Shown here: positions 20,248 to 31,002 of the stretch, piece after piece
How positions within the stretch are numbered: position 1 is the stretch's first letter
Layout of the letters: every line of letters begins with the position of its first letter
Source: Stentor coeruleus
Taxonomy: Eukaryota > Ciliophora > Heterotrichea > Heterotrichida > Stentoridae
DNA length: 45,765 bases
NCBI GenBank assembly: GCA_001970955.1
Contig: MPUH01000565.1
Location: 1-45,765, forward strand
Direction: 5' to 3'
The notes under the pieces: generated by a model
What the model was told of the DNA's origin: nothing
Database searches by the model: none
What the model saw: the letters and a program-made list of their open reading frames with translations, nothing else
Translations under genes and position numbers: made by a program

Positions 20248-21837
20248 CTACTTAATCTTTGTAATAATCAAACTGTCATTAAATTGCGAATAGAATTTCA
20301 CTTTACCCTCATCCTCATAAACAACAATTTTTTCACCAAGAATATTTCCTTCATTTATCAAAACAAGATAATCATTAAATATTTTGAATGTACTCTCTGT
20401 TTTAATAACAACAAATCTTTTTTCTTTGATAAACTTCATATCAGTGAATTGTTCATTATTAGTTTTTAAAGGGATTTTGACTCTATTTTGTTGGAAAACT
20501 AGACTATTTAATTGTGACCCACCTGCAATAAATACGACTTTATTTAGTTCTGGAGTGTAGACTATATGTGAAATTATTTCATGGTCTGATAAACCAAGAT
20601 TGATGCTGTATTTTTTAATAAGTTTGCTGTTTTCTATAGAATAAAGACCACAGGAATTTTTAGGGTAGTGGCTGATTACTATGGAACTTAAAGTGGATCC
20701 TGAGGCTACTTGAAGGATATCCGCTTGGAAAATCTGCAAAAGTTTGCCTGCCTCCCCATTGAAATGTATAAAATAATGGTAACTTCCCTGACAAGCCACA
20801 ATCATCAAATCCTTATCAGAAAGTTCAGTGACTGAATGCAAAACCATCTGGCACTCCGCTTGAATAAAACTAAAAATCGTCTTCCATTCTCCCAACAAAC
20901 TTATAACCTCATTCTTCCCACCCAACTCTTTCATTTCTATATCCACCTTCTGATACGTAACTTTTCTCCAGACAATCTGAAAAAACGTATTAACTTCCCT
21001 TTCAAAAACCTCAGCACATTCTAAATTACATTTAAGAAGCTCATTATCAAGCATATCAAAATAAAAATCAATATTCGGATGTTCAATTTTAATAAAAGGC
21101 TTAAAAGAACTATAAAAATCCATAATAAAATTATTTTTCTCAACTGAATCTTTCATCAAATATCTCATCAAAAACTTAGTTTTTTCATCAGCAAGGGTAA
21201 CTTTTTTAAACAAATTTTTCTTAGCTTCTTGAGGCATTCCTAACACTTTTTCAACATTTTCTAAAAATCTATTCAAAGATTCCATACGGTTTGTTTCTAA
21301 AGCAGAGAAATAGTTTTTAAATGACCCTTTAACTTTTTCTATTATATTTTCAGTATCTGATTCTAAGTTTGAGATGATTTTTTTTAATGAATTTATGTAT
21401 TTTTCACATAAAATTGGTATATTAGAGTCTTGTTGACTTGTGAGGATTGTAATAAGTTTCGTATATTTATAGCTTTTTATTTCAAGTATAGTTTCAAGAG
21501 GTTGGACGACAAAAACATTAGGATTTTCTGATTTTTTTTTAGGGACACTTAAAGTGGCTTCTGTAAAGTCGGTATTTGAGGTTTTTATTGTGAAATGATG
21601 GAACTTCTTTTGGTATGAACCGATTTTGATACTGTCAATAATGTTTATCGGGAAGTATTTCGCCCCTTCTATGTTTCTTATATCTTTTTTGAAAGGACAT
21701 TCACGTTGATATAAACAGTCTGCATAATGAGCTTTGAAGTGGATTCTACAAAGGATAATATTGTAGTGTTTATTTTTATCACAACGACGTGTGCCTGGGT
21801 TTTCACAGCCAGAAACAGCACAGAGTGTATTTTCCAT
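20248..21837 (-). CDS. Zinc-finger plus coiled-coil protein with possible beta-propeller end
   Basis: A 529-residue protein. Residues 6-40 contain CAVSGCENPGTRRC, then C..H and a further H..C, a zinc-finger arrangement resembling a B-box or CHORD-like cluster. Residues ~140-300 are helical and charged, typical of a coiled coil. Residues ~310-529 are rich in short beta strands with semi-regular turns (GSYHYFIHFNGEAGK, SGSTLSSIVISH, ELNKVVFIAGGSQ), perhaps a degenerate propeller. This layout (zinc finger, coil, propeller-like end) resembles TRIM-NHL-like scaffold proteins, but no RING or clear NHL repeats are present. The function is unknown. The stop is TAG. Confidence 0.75.
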   Translation of the reverse strand: MENTLCAVSGCENPGTRRCDKNKHYNIILCRIHFKAHYADCLYQRECPFKKDIRNIEGAKYFPINIIDSIKIGSYQKKFHHFTIKTSNTDFTEATLSVPKKKSENPNVFVVQPLETILEIKSYKYTKLITILTSQQDSNIPILCEKYINSLKKIISNLESDTENIIEKVKGSFKNYFSALETNRMESLNRFLENVEKVLGMPQEAKKNLFKKVTLADEKTKFLMRYLMKDSVEKNNFIMDFYSSFKPFIKIEHPNIDFYFDMLDNELLKCNLECAEVFEREVNTFFQIVWRKVTYQKVDIEMKELGGKNEVISLLGEWKTIFSFIQAECQMVLHSVTELSDKDLMIVACQGSYHYFIHFNGEAGKLLQIFQADILQVASGSTLSSIVISHYPKNSCGLYSIENSKLIKKYSINLGLSDHEIISHIVYTPELNKVVFIAGGSQLNSLVFQQNRVKIPLKTNNEQFTDMKFIKEKRFVVIKTESTFKIFNDYLVLINEGNILGEKIVVYEDEGKVKFYSQFNDSLIITKIK

Positions 21838-21978
21838 TTATAATAATCAAAATAGTTAAGGTTTTTTGGATGGGTTTGCATTTTTTATATAGAAAAATAT
21901 TAGTGGATTAAAGGTATGGAAGATGGTGACTTTTTATAGCAAAATTTTATTTTATATTCAATATTTTAACAGCAAAAA

Positions 21979-23238
21979 TCAGTTATTTTCATCAATTTTC
22001 CTATCGAGCCTAAGCATCAAGCTTTTGTTTATCCCATTTTTTCTAGGTTTGATTTCGCTTTTTACTCTTGGCACTGACCTTTCCCTTTCAAATCTCCCTT
22101 CCCTTTGATCTTTCCCATAATACCTTAATTTCGGCACTTTTAAAGCTCCATAGTTTTCTATAAGGATTATCTTCCTATAATGTTTCAAATATTGCATTGA
22201 TTTCTCAGAACCTCTTTCATTACTACTATGTATAGCATTTAATGATTGAATATCAGATTTTTCTCTATAAATATTTTGTTTATTTATAGATTTTATTTTA
22301 GGAAGCATATTACTCATATTTCTCTTTGGAGTATCTTCAAAATTTGGCCTTGGCAAATTTGCAGGAAAATTTTCAGTTACTTCAGGGAATGTGATTGTTT
22401 TAAGAAGTTCATTTTCTAAACCTGTCTCTTCATTTATTTTAATATGTCTGTTTATAAATGGTAGGGATAAAACATCTGAGCATTTTAAACGATTTTCTGG
22501 GTTAGTTTGTATAAGATTGTCTATAACATAATTCAGATCTGATGAAAAAGTTTTAGGAATCTGAGGATAATCGCCTTTTGACACTTTTTTAAACAGATTC
22601 TGCATATCATCAGCTCTAAATGGAGGTTTTAAACATACTGCTTCATATAAAACACAACCCAAACTCCACAAATCGCTTTTTTTATCATAAGGCTGATCAT
22701 TCCACACTTCAGGACTTGCATAATAAGGTGTTCCAGTTTGTGTATGTAACAAACAGTCCTTAGCAATTTTTGACACATTCATATCACCCATTTTAACCCC
22801 ACCATTTCCTGTTAAAAACACATTAGCTGATTTTATGTCTCTATGAACAATATCAAGATCATGTAAACATTTTAAACCTCTTATAAGCTGAATAAGCATA
22901 CTCCATATAAAACTTTCACTCATGTATAGTCCTTTTTTTTGATAAAGTCTTATTTTCTCTAATAAATCTCCACCGTCTGCATACTCCATTACTAAACATA
23001 ATGATTGTGTTAATTCATCGAAAAATGCTTCTTTGTAAGCGATTATGTTTGGGTGTTTTATACTAGCTAGTATTCTAATTTCGTTTAAGGCATTACGTTT
23101 TTCTTTTTCTTTAAGTTTGGATATTCGCACTTTTTTCAGAGCGTATATGGTTTGGTCTGAAAGTCTTTTGACCTTGTAGACTATACTATAAGCCCCATCT
23201 CCTAGTTTTTCTAAGATTTCATAGTCTTTGAAAGACAT
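21979..23238 (-). CDS. NIMA-related (NEK) protein kinase with DMN motif
   Basis: A 419-residue protein. The kinase domain spans ~6-265: glycine loop GDGAYSIV (13-20), ATP lysine Lys35, catalytic HRDIKSAN (132-139), metal motif DMN at 152-154 (DFG in most kinases) followed by VSK, activation segment ending TGTPYYASPE, then DLWSLGCVLYE. The sequence HRDIKSAN with NVSK and TPYYASPEVW is characteristic of a ciliary NEK subgroup that carries DLN in place of DFG. The Asp needed for Mg is kept, so activity is expected. The ~155-residue tail is basic and unstructured. NEKs of this type act at basal bodies and cilia and in deflagellation. The stop is TGA, one of only two TGA stops here; the coiled-coil gene ends 62 bp upstream of the start. 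Confidence 0.93.
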   Translation of the reverse strand: MSFKDYEILEKLGDGAYSIVYKVKRLSDQTIYALKKVRISKLKEKEKRNALNEIRILASIKHPNIIAYKEAFFDELTQSLCLVMEYADGGDLLEKIRLYQKKGLYMSESFIWSMLIQLIRGLKCLHDLDIVHRDIKSANVFLTGNGGVKMGDMNVSKIAKDCLLHTQTGTPYYASPEVWNDQPYDKKSDLWSLGCVLYEAVCLKPPFRADDMQNLFKKVSKGDYPQIPKTFSSDLNYVIDNLIQTNPENRLKCSDVLSLPFINRHIKINEETGLENELLKTITFPEVTENFPANLPRPNFEDTPKRNMSNMLPKIKSINKQNIYREKSDIQSLNAIHSSNERGSEKSMQYLKHYRKIILIENYGALKVPKLRYYGKDQREGRFERERSVPRVKSEIKPRKNGINKSLMLRLDRKIDENN

Positions 23239-23299
23239 TTATATAATATTTTAGAAGAGTATTATAAGATAAAGATTAGATATGTGGAAAAGTTACAAG

Positions 23300-23878
23300 C
23301 TATTGATTATTTAAAGGATCTTTGGGCTTGCGGAGGAAGAGAGGGTAGTACCCACCAGGTTTGACTTTTGCTTCGATTTTTTTCTTAGAATTCAACACAA
23401 CCCTTGTATCTTTAATATTAGTATCCATTGATTTTAGTTTCTGAATTTCCTCAATTTGACTTATAAGCATTTCTTTAAGTTTACTATTTTTTTCTTCACT
23501 TTTTATAAGTTTTTGTTCAATTTCCGAATTATGCACAGGGTCAGTTTGAACTCCTTTATCAGTACTTTCTACTAGTATTTTAAATTCTTTCGCCATCGAC
23601 AGCATTGAAATAATCTGTTTATCTTTTTCTTCAGCTCTAGTAGTCAAGTCTTTTACCTTGCGTTCTAAAGCAAAAATTTCAGCGTTTTTCGCTTGGCTCA
23701 TAGCCATTAATTCTTTTACTCTTATATCATTGTTTTCCATCTTATGTAGCTTTTCTTCAGAGTCTTCAGCACGTTTTATAGCAATTTTTAGTTCGTTCAT
23801 GAGTTTTTGGATGATGTCATGGACTTCGTCAGAGAGATCTTCTTCGAGTTCTTCTTTTATTATAGTTAATGCATTCAT
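23300..23878 (-). CDS. Coiled-coil protein
   Basis: A 192-residue, mostly charged protein. Residues ~5-100 and ~118-150 have continuous heptad-like Leu/Ile spacing with many Glu and Lys, so a dimeric coiled coil is likely. Residues ~107-115 contain DKGVQTDP, a motif frequent in ciliary and centrosomal coiled-coil proteins. The basic tail ends in a Pro/Tyr/Phe patch. No domain name is known. It lies in tandem with the NEK gene. The stop is TAG. Confidence 0.75.
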   Translation of the reverse strand: MNALTIIKEELEEDLSDEVHDIIQKLMNELKIAIKRAEDSEEKLHKMENNDIRVKELMAMSQAKNAEIFALERKVKDLTTRAEEKDKQIISMLSMAKEFKILVESTDKGVQTDPVHNSEIEQKLIKSEEKNSKLKEMLISQIEEIQKLKSMDTNIKDTRVVLNSKKKIEAKVKPGGYYPLFLRKPKDPLNNQ

Positions 23879-24270
23879 AATAGATTATATGAATCTATTA
23901 TTTAAAGATTATGGAATTTGAATGAAAAGGGTTATATTAGGAAAATATGTGGATATTTTAGGGTTTGTGTTTGAATGAATGTATTATCATATTAATCTTC
24001 ACCAATCCCACAAATCCTAATCACAAATAATAAAAACCTCTCTTCATAATAATTTACCTTATCCTCAATATAAACTACCATAAAATCCTACAAATCTTAA
24101 TAAGCATCCCATAACCCTAAATAAAATATAACAAAAATACCCAACCCTTTATTCAAACCCTAAAACCATCCATTCTCTTAATAAAAACCCTTCAACCCTC
24201 TCCTTCAACAAAATTTTTCCAAATCCATAAACATCTTTTTAAAACTCATAAACCCTTTATAATTATAAAT
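23879..24270. promoter_or_regulatory. Divergent promoter spacer
   Basis: The spacer separates divergent genes. It is G/T-rich on the + strand to ~23990 and A/C-rich from there to 24270, so each gene has a C-rich, G-poor sense strand upstream of its start. No discrete motif is supported. Confidence 0.5.
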
Positions 24271-26122
24271 ATGTTCGGAGAACGTGGCTTTTTAGAAGAC
24301 TCCAGCAGTGATTTCGAAGCTGATCAGCCAGAAACCCCTCCTCCATACTACCAACAAGGTAAAGAACTAAAGCCAAGCTTCGAAAAAGAGTTTGAAATCG
24401 ATGATAAGCCTTTAGGTTATGCAGATTATTATACAAATCCTGCACCTCAATTTCGTGAACCGCCAGCATCAAATGAACCTGCAAATTTTCAGCCTGTTAA
24501 AAAGGAACGAAATGAAAAAGTTGGTTTTGTGAACTTTGTTGATGAAAGTCCAGTTGAAGAACCACAGAACCGTCCACAATCATCAATAAGACCAGGGAGT
24601 TCCTCAGCACAAATGAGAGCGAAAATGCTTGAGGCTAAAAAAAATCAACTTTTAAGCAAACCTGGGGCGAATATTGTTGTACAATCAGGAGGGTTACTTG
24701 GGAATAATAAACTGGAATCGGCTCCTTTAGATGGACTTTTATATTCGAATACTGTTCTTACAGAAAAAGATATATCAGGAACTAGGGCACTTAAAGGGTT
24801 TACAGCGGGACCGACTATGTTTGAACCTAATGCAGCGAGGAGTCAGTTTGATATATTGCCAGGACCGATTAAAGCTGAAGTTACAGTGATTAAAGGTGAT
24901 GATATGGATGAAGTTAAGTTAGATGAAAGGACTGCGTTAAAAAACACCCCATCACGAACCCTACAAGAAATGCATAAGAAAATCGAAGAAGCGCACAAAC
25001 CTGTCTATATCCCTCCTCCCCAGCCATCAGTACCTTTACACCCACAACACCCTATTGTCAACCAAGAAAAGGCAAAAGATAATTATAAACACCAAACTGA
25101 AGAAATCCAAGTACAAGAAGAACATCCAAAACCTCAAACCCTACCTCCACAAAGGGTAGAATTAGTCCTAAAACCAAAACTCGAAGAAGAAAGACTAAAA
25201 TCTGACACTCAAACACCAGGAGGAGATCTACCAAAACGACCTGAAGAGCTTAAAGAACCCCCAAAAAACATCCCAAAACCCCCAGCTGTGAATGTCAGAG
25301 AAATCATAGCAAATGAAATGCGAGACATGAAGAAATTCCTAACAAGTCCAATTGTTAAAGGTATAACCTTACAATGTTCAATCAGAAGGGATAAATCAGG
25401 TTTTAATAGACTATTCCCTAAATACTACATGCAAACCTCAGAAGGGTTGAATTTTTTATTAGCTGGGAAAAAACGTGCTGGAAATCGTACATCAAACTAT
25501 ATGGTCACTATGAACCAAAAAGACTTTAATACAAAAAGCCAGTCTTTTATAGGCAAAGTTAGATCAAATTTCCTTGGGACTGAATTTCTTATATACGACT
25601 CTGGATTAAACCCTAAACGTAAAGGAGCTAATCCTACAAATATTCGCAGTGAACTTGGAGTTGTTTTTTATGTAACTTTTATATAGGAATCTAATATAAT
25701 GGGATCAAAAGGACCTAGGAAAATGCGAGTCCTTGCACCTGCTTTTAACACGAATAATGAATCTTCTATATGGAAACCTATGAATGTAATAAAATATTTA
25801 GAAAGCTGAAAGTATGCTTGCTAATTATAAGGAAGGAAGGATGAATAATATGTATTGCTTTTTTAATAAACCCCCAAAATGGAATGAACGTAAGGATTAT
25901 GTAGATGTACAAGCTTTTGTCTTGAATTTTAATGGAAGAGTTGATAAGGCTTCGGTTAAGAACTTTCAGCTTATTGATGATAAGGATGAGAATAAGATAT
26001 ATTTACAGTTTGGTAGAGTGGGTGATCAGATGTTTAACCTTGATTTCCAATGGCCATTTTCACCTTTGCTTGCGTTTGCTATTGCCCTTACGAGTTTTGA
26101 TAATAAATTTGCTTGCGAGTAA
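24271..26122 (+). CDS. Tubby-like protein (TULP), two mini-introns
   Basis: Exons 24271..25671, 25687..25785 and 25802..26122 give 606 residues. The N-terminal ~355 residues are disordered and rich in Pro, Glu and Lys, as in many TULPs. The Tubby domain (~357-606) has VKGITLQCSIRRDKSGFNRLFPKYYM, the GKKRAGNRTSNY loop (the phosphoinositide-binding KxR site in family members), FLGTEFLIYDSGLNPK, and the terminal PLLAFAIALTSFDNKFACE, which is the TULP signature end. TULPs bind PI(4,5)P2 and carry membrane proteins into cilia. Both introns interrupt the Tubby domain; without splicing the gene is broken twice. The stop is TAA. Confidence 0.95.
25672..25686 (+). other. 15-nt spliceosomal mini-intron
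   Basis: The sequence is GTAACTTTTATATAG, in phase 0. Its TAG end would stop the Tubby frame. Confidence 0.93.
25786..25801 (+). other. 16-nt spliceosomal mini-intron
   Basis: The sequence is GTAATAAAATATTTAG, in phase 0. Its length is not a multiple of three, so retention would shift the frame; removal rejoins the Tubby domain as PMNKAESMLANYK. Confidence 0.93.
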
Positions 26123-26364
26123 CTTTTTTTTTCATAGATTATAGGTTTTAATGTATATGATTGAGATGATAGGAAGTTATGATATAATGTTTTATATATT
26201 AATAGAAAAACTAATATCAAAACTGTTTATAAACACATAAACCTTAGTATTTTTATTAATATTAAAGAAAATATTTTCAAATATAAATAATGAGTTTTCT
26301 ACATACATTTTTCTTATTAAAAAATCTTAGCTAATTCTTAATCTTTTAATCTGATTTCAAATTT

Positions 26365-27282
26365 TTAGTTGACCTTTTCTTTCTTTTCCATATACTCAAA
26401 AAATGCACTACCAGTATCTAATATAGTATCCCATATAGCGAGAAAGCTCCCATAATTGCCAACATTTTTATAGTGATGGAATTCGTGAAAAGAAGAACTT
26501 GTGCTAAAGGGACAAAACCTAAATGGACTAAATGGAATATCATATCCTGAATGGCCTTCAGCAGTATTACAAGTACGAAACATGACCCAAGTAAACCATG
26601 TTATTATATGCACATTAGATTGGCCATATAAAATCGGTCCAGAAGCAACTGGTAAAGAATTCCCAAAAATATACTCAAATGGATGAGCATATTCAGCTGC
26701 TGGACTAATACTATTTTGGTATTCATGATGTTTTTTATGGATTTTCTTATAAAACCATGGTAGATGAAGCATTCTGTGTGACCAATAAAAGAAAAAGTCT
26801 TCACATACTATAAAAAACGCAACTTGTTTAAGTGTTGTTATAAAATCAGGTTCTTGAGGTGTTATAATATATTTAACCCTTAAACCTATTATAGCAAGAG
26901 ATACAGGTAAAGTAATTATCTGATTGAAAAGCGCTGTTTTTATAAGTTTTTTTTTATCCTCATCATATTTGTTCTTGTTAGCCCAGGGCCATGGCCCTGG
27001 GGATATTTTCCATTTCTCTATACTATTCCAGTTCCTGGTATATAAAAAGTAAAATCCTAAGTTAATAAGAACATATGCAAACAAATGACTTGTATATGAA
27101 CCCAGAGTATACATGATATAAAGATTATCCCATGGCATATAATCATAAAAATAAAACAATACTCTTGGGACATAATAAAAATAACTCAAACTCAATATCC
27201 CAGCCAAAAAGCACCCAAAACTTCTATACCGTATCTTATCAGCCTCATAGCCAAATAACCTTTTGACCTTTTCTATAACCAT
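26365..27282 (-). CDS. Fatty-acid hydroxylase superfamily, methylsterol monooxygenase-like
   Basis: A 305-residue integral membrane protein. The three histidine boxes of the di-iron hydroxylases are all present: HRMLH (169-173), HKKHH (182-186) and HEFHH (266-270). Hydrophobic spans sit at ~22-45, ~53-80, ~118-140 and ~148-166. The ISPAAEYAHPFEYIFGN and NTAEGHSGYDIPFSP blocks fit C-4 methylsterol oxidases (ERG25/SMO), which remove sterol C-4 methyl groups in the ER. The last five residues, KEKVN, fit a KxKxx ER-retrieval signal. The exact substrate is inferred; a related sterol or fatty-acid hydroxylase is possible. The stop is TAA. Confidence 0.92.
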   Translation of the reverse strand: MVIEKVKRLFGYEADKIRYRSFGCFLAGILSLSYFYYVPRVLFYFYDYMPWDNLYIMYTLGSYTSHLFAYVLINLGFYFLYTRNWNSIEKWKISPGPWPWANKNKYDEDKKKLIKTALFNQIITLPVSLAIIGLRVKYIITPQEPDFITTLKQVAFFIVCEDFFFYWSHRMLHLPWFYKKIHKKHHEYQNSISPAAEYAHPFEYIFGNSLPVASGPILYGQSNVHIITWFTWVMFRTCNTAEGHSGYDIPFSPFRFCPFSTSSSFHEFHHYKNVGNYGSFLAIWDTILDTGSAFFEYMEKKEKVN

Positions 27283-27342
27283 TTTATATACAAAAAAAAA
27301 AATTTTATCAAAAATTATGTTTTTATACTAAGAAATTCATAG

Positions 27343-29481
27343 TTATTTATGTAAGACTCTTATCTCACGTTTACTATGCAATGGAGTTTCATTGTCAAAA
27401 TACATTTTTGATGATGAAATATCTAATATATATCGACTTGCTGTTCTTGTTCTCTGATGAGATTTAATTCTTACAGCGCTTTCATCAGCTATAATATATG
27501 GTTTTAATCTTTCTGTTATAGCTGCACAAGGTGTATCTTCTGATAGACTAATTAGAAATTCTCCAAGTTTTTCTATTAATGATTTTCTTGGATAAAGTCT
27601 AAAGTTGTATTTGACTTCAGATGGATTGTAGTTTAAACAAGCCATTTTAAAAGCACTGTAGATAAGAGGATTTTCTCCTGTGCATGAAAGACATTCTGGT
27701 TTGAGGGAAACTGTTAATCTGTTACGAGGGGTGTTTTTGATTTTTTGATGGTTTTCAGAATATCCCATAAGTTGGATACCTCGACGATCTTGTTCATCCT
27801 GAGCTATAAGTTCGTATATAATTTTTTCCCCCTCCAGGACATTTGAAACACTTTCTTGCACTTTAGAAATCCTCATGTCAATACTATCATATTTGCTTAG
27901 CTTTTCATTTATAGGCTCAAGGGATTTGTCTATAAATGTATAAACATCAGATAAGTCTTTAAGTCTTTGTTTAGCTAATTGTTTGCTTTCTTCTCCAAGT
28001 ATTTTTACAGTAGTGGAGAACTCTTTCTCAGATTCAACAACCTGTCTTTTTAATGCTTGGGTAACACTAGCCATCATATTTGTAATTTCTTCCCTTGTCT
28101 GTTGTAAACACTTCATATCAAAAGTTAACTGAGTAATCTGTTCTTGAAGATTACTTGGATCAAAAGACAAATCACTATATTTCTCATAAAAATCTGATCC
28201 TTTAGATCTAGGCGATGACACAATAGTATGTAAATGTTTTTGATCATTATCATCTTTTTTAACATCCTCATCATTATAATCATGTCTTTTATTCTCAACT
28301 TCTAAAGTTTCTTCTCTAGATTTATTATCAACTCTTTTAGTCTCTTGTTCTCTTTTAGTACTTAATTCCCCAAGGTCACTTGGATTTTTAAATGGTGAAC
28401 TTGTTGATGAACTATCTAAATCTAATCTTTTTAATGGACCAATTGTAGGATGTCGTGATTTTGAGTCTTCATAGATTTTATCTTTAGCCGCTTGAATTTT
28501 TTCTTCAATGTTTTTATTTTGAGTTAATGTTTTTTTTCTTAGTAATTCAGTTGAGATAGTTTCTGATTTAACTTGGAAGTCTGTGTCTGCTGGTAAGTTT
28601 TCTGTGTTTGGAAATTCACTTAGTTGACCTTCTACTACAGGAATAAGTTTTTTTATTTGTCTTGTGTCGAGGACTTGAAGAAGTGTTTCTCCAACTCCAC
28701 ATGATATTTCGACTCTAAGCATTTTGTTCAGATATTCTCTAACATTGTGGATTTCACGGTCGTTGTCTTTGTGAGCTTTTTTTATGTCATGTTCTAGTTT
28801 GTTTTTAAGCTTTTTTATGTCGTTAGGCAAAACACGAACATCATAAAGGCCGTTGAGTTTTAAATGGATGTCAGAGATCTGTTTAAACAATCTCTCAACT
28901 TTAAGACCGAATTCAGGAAACGCTTTCTGATTTATATCGTTTATATAAGCAGAATGGCACTTCAGCTCCTTCTCAATCTCTTGAACCACTTCACCTTTTA
29001 TCTGTGAAGTTTCAGCAATAGAAACTTCCAACGTTGAAATGTTTTGCATAAATTTTTCCTTGAATTCTCTCATAGAATTAGTTAACTCATCAAAATTATA
29101 CCTCAAATGTTTTTGTATTTCCTCTAAATTTTTTATCCTTATAAGCATATCTGAAAATTGATGATTCATAAAATCGACCCTTGAGCCTAAACTTTCAATT
29201 TTCATATGAATAACTGTATCTGAACTTTTTTTATCTGAATGCAAATCGACGATTTTTCTATTGAATTCGTCTGCAGGGACCATACGGACAATAGTTTTTT
29301 GTAATAAACTTTCAAAGTTCCTTACGGATTCCTCATTCTTTTTGTTTGCTGATTGCATGTTGGTTATAATCGCATCGTGCTCTGCTGATTTTGTAATGAT
29401 TGGAGATATAAGTGTTGAAATAAGAGATCTGAGCTTTGTTTCGAAATCAAATAGGTCAAATTCTCCAGGCATGAAATTCAT
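27343..29481 (-). CDS. Large coiled-coil protein, possibly ciliary
   Basis: A 712-residue protein with no recognised domain. Residues ~30-260 are helical with regular hydrophobic spacing (VRNFESLLQKT, IESLGSRVDFMNHQF, IKNLEEIQKHL), and another coil covers ~430-560. A charged, Ser-rich linker (~330-430) separates them. Residues ~590-700 are more globular (KPECLSCTGENPLIYSAFKMACLNYNPSEVKY, RLYPRKSLIEKLGEFLISL). The last ~40 residues are basic. Coil-linker-coil-globule layouts are common among ciliary and basal-body proteins, but no family match is claimed. The hydroxylase starts 60 bp downstream in transcription order. The stop is TAA. Confidence 0.8.
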   Translation of the reverse strand: MNFMPGEFDLFDFETKLRSLISTLISPIITKSAEHDAIITNMQSANKKNEESVRNFESLLQKTIVRMVPADEFNRKIVDLHSDKKSSDTVIHMKIESLGSRVDFMNHQFSDMLIRIKNLEEIQKHLRYNFDELTNSMREFKEKFMQNISTLEVSIAETSQIKGEVVQEIEKELKCHSAYINDINQKAFPEFGLKVERLFKQISDIHLKLNGLYDVRVLPNDIKKLKNKLEHDIKKAHKDNDREIHNVREYLNKMLRVEISCGVGETLLQVLDTRQIKKLIPVVEGQLSEFPNTENLPADTDFQVKSETISTELLRKKTLTQNKNIEEKIQAAKDKIYEDSKSRHPTIGPLKRLDLDSSSTSSPFKNPSDLGELSTKREQETKRVDNKSREETLEVENKRHDYNDEDVKKDDNDQKHLHTIVSSPRSKGSDFYEKYSDLSFDPSNLQEQITQLTFDMKCLQQTREEITNMMASVTQALKRQVVESEKEFSTTVKILGEESKQLAKQRLKDLSDVYTFIDKSLEPINEKLSKYDSIDMRISKVQESVSNVLEGEKIIYELIAQDEQDRRGIQLMGYSENHQKIKNTPRNRLTVSLKPECLSCTGENPLIYSAFKMACLNYNPSEVKYNFRLYPRKSLIEKLGEFLISLSEDTPCAAITERLKPYIIADESAVRIKSHQRTRTASRYILDISSSKMYFDNETPLHSKREIRVLHK

Positions 29482-29704
29482 TTTTTATGTTAGAATAAGT
29501 CGATTTAATTGTAAAAAAATATATTTTGTTTGTGGATTAGTGAAAGTTTATGTTGGTATAAAGTTTTGTAGTTTTTGATTAAATAAGGATATGCTTGTTT
29601 GTTGATAATAATAATCAAAATTACAAATTAATTGATGTTGGAGGTATTGAATTATTGTAAATATTAGCACGTTAATGTGATAGTTTTTTTAAGTAATAAT
29701 TATA

Positions 29705-30075
29705 TGGAATCTGCTCAAGAAATAACAAAAGGCAAGACTTGAAGGTCATACTGATAAAGTAAAGAGTGTTGCAATAGCGAGTGAAAATCAGTTTGTGGTA
29801 TTAAGATTTTAGGATAAGACTGTAAGAATTTGGCACCTGTTCAAGAAATAACAAGAAGTATTACTTGAAGGTTATAATTTTGCATAAACAGTGTTACAAT
29901 AATAAACATCAATCAATTTGTGGTGTTAGGATCTGATAATAAGACTGTAAAAGTGTAGAACCTGTTCGGGAAATAACAAGAAATAGTACTTGAAAGTCAT
30001 AAGGTCGGGTAAAGGGTTTATAATATAGCGAGCAAATATTGTTATGTGATGTCATGATCCTCAAATAATTATTAA
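29705..30075 (+). pseudogene. Decayed WD40-repeat gene fragment
   Basis: Conceptual translation shows three and a half WD40 units of ~42 residues on the + strand, with recurring cores such as LEGH, SENQFVVL, DKTVRIW and NQFVVLGSDNKTVKV. They contain several stops and one frameshift near 29885. The stop TAA falls at the same place in all three units (29723, 29849, 29974), just before the Q of the QE-x-x-LEGH start; TAG replaces the Trp codon at 29956. No long frame survives and there is no sign of a functional start. This is a relic of a multi-repeat WD40 gene. Confidence 0.75.
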
Positions 30076-31002
30076 ATTGTAATTATTAATTCATAAAAAT
30101 TATACTGTCAAATAATTTGCTAAATTTAACAATATTTCATCCAAAATAAATCTAAAAGTAAGTCTATATATTAATGTTTATTCATATAAATTTAATACTT
30201 TATATATTATACTTAATCATAACAAGATGTTAATTTAAACGCGATATTCGAATTTAAACCTGGTTTTATACCAATTTTTTAAAGGTATTTTAAGAGTATT
30301 GATTATAAAATTATATTTTTTAGTACAAACAAAAAATCCTAATAAAAAAAGCTACTTCAAGGCAAAAAAGAGTATTAAAATCCATTTGAAACTTCAAATG
30401 TCATCATAAAACTAAATGATTATCTTTTAGTATTTAATATGATTTCTTACATAAAATACCCTTTAATTTTTATCTTAATTTTTAAAACATTCATATATAA
30501 TTGACTTTATTTATATAATACATCTTATCCCTTCAAAACTAATAATCTCTAATACAAAATACATTAATCCTTATATCTTGGAAAATAATAAATCAGGTTT
30601 CAATCTTGAAAATTAATATCTTAAAGTTTTATTTAACTAATAGATAATAATATAAATATTAAGTTTAAAGATATTATTGTGGAATATAAGGTCAAATAAT
30701 AAAAAAAAAGCCTTTAAATTTTATATATTACAAAACTTTATATCGTATATTCATGGTTTTATTTACTTGGCTAAGGCTTAATACAATGTAAATGGCTGAT
30801 TTATTTGCCTTAAAGCTTTTGGTGAAGTATTAATGTCAGTAAGAGAATTTTGTTTGAAAATTCATATAACTCTTATCTAAATCATAACTTTATTGTGCAC
30901 TTATAAGTGATTATATATTGAAAAAACTCCTTTATATAATAAATAAAGAAAAACCCAGTTTAGTTAATAGACTGTAAGCATAATTTAATGATTTTTTAGT
31001 CC
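30076..31002. other. Intergenic spacer
   Basis: Strongly AT-rich, no protein gene seen and no stable repeat recognised. Some stretches (30300-30420, 30760-30850) have more balanced bases and might be older relics, but no similarity can be supported. Confidence 0.5.
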
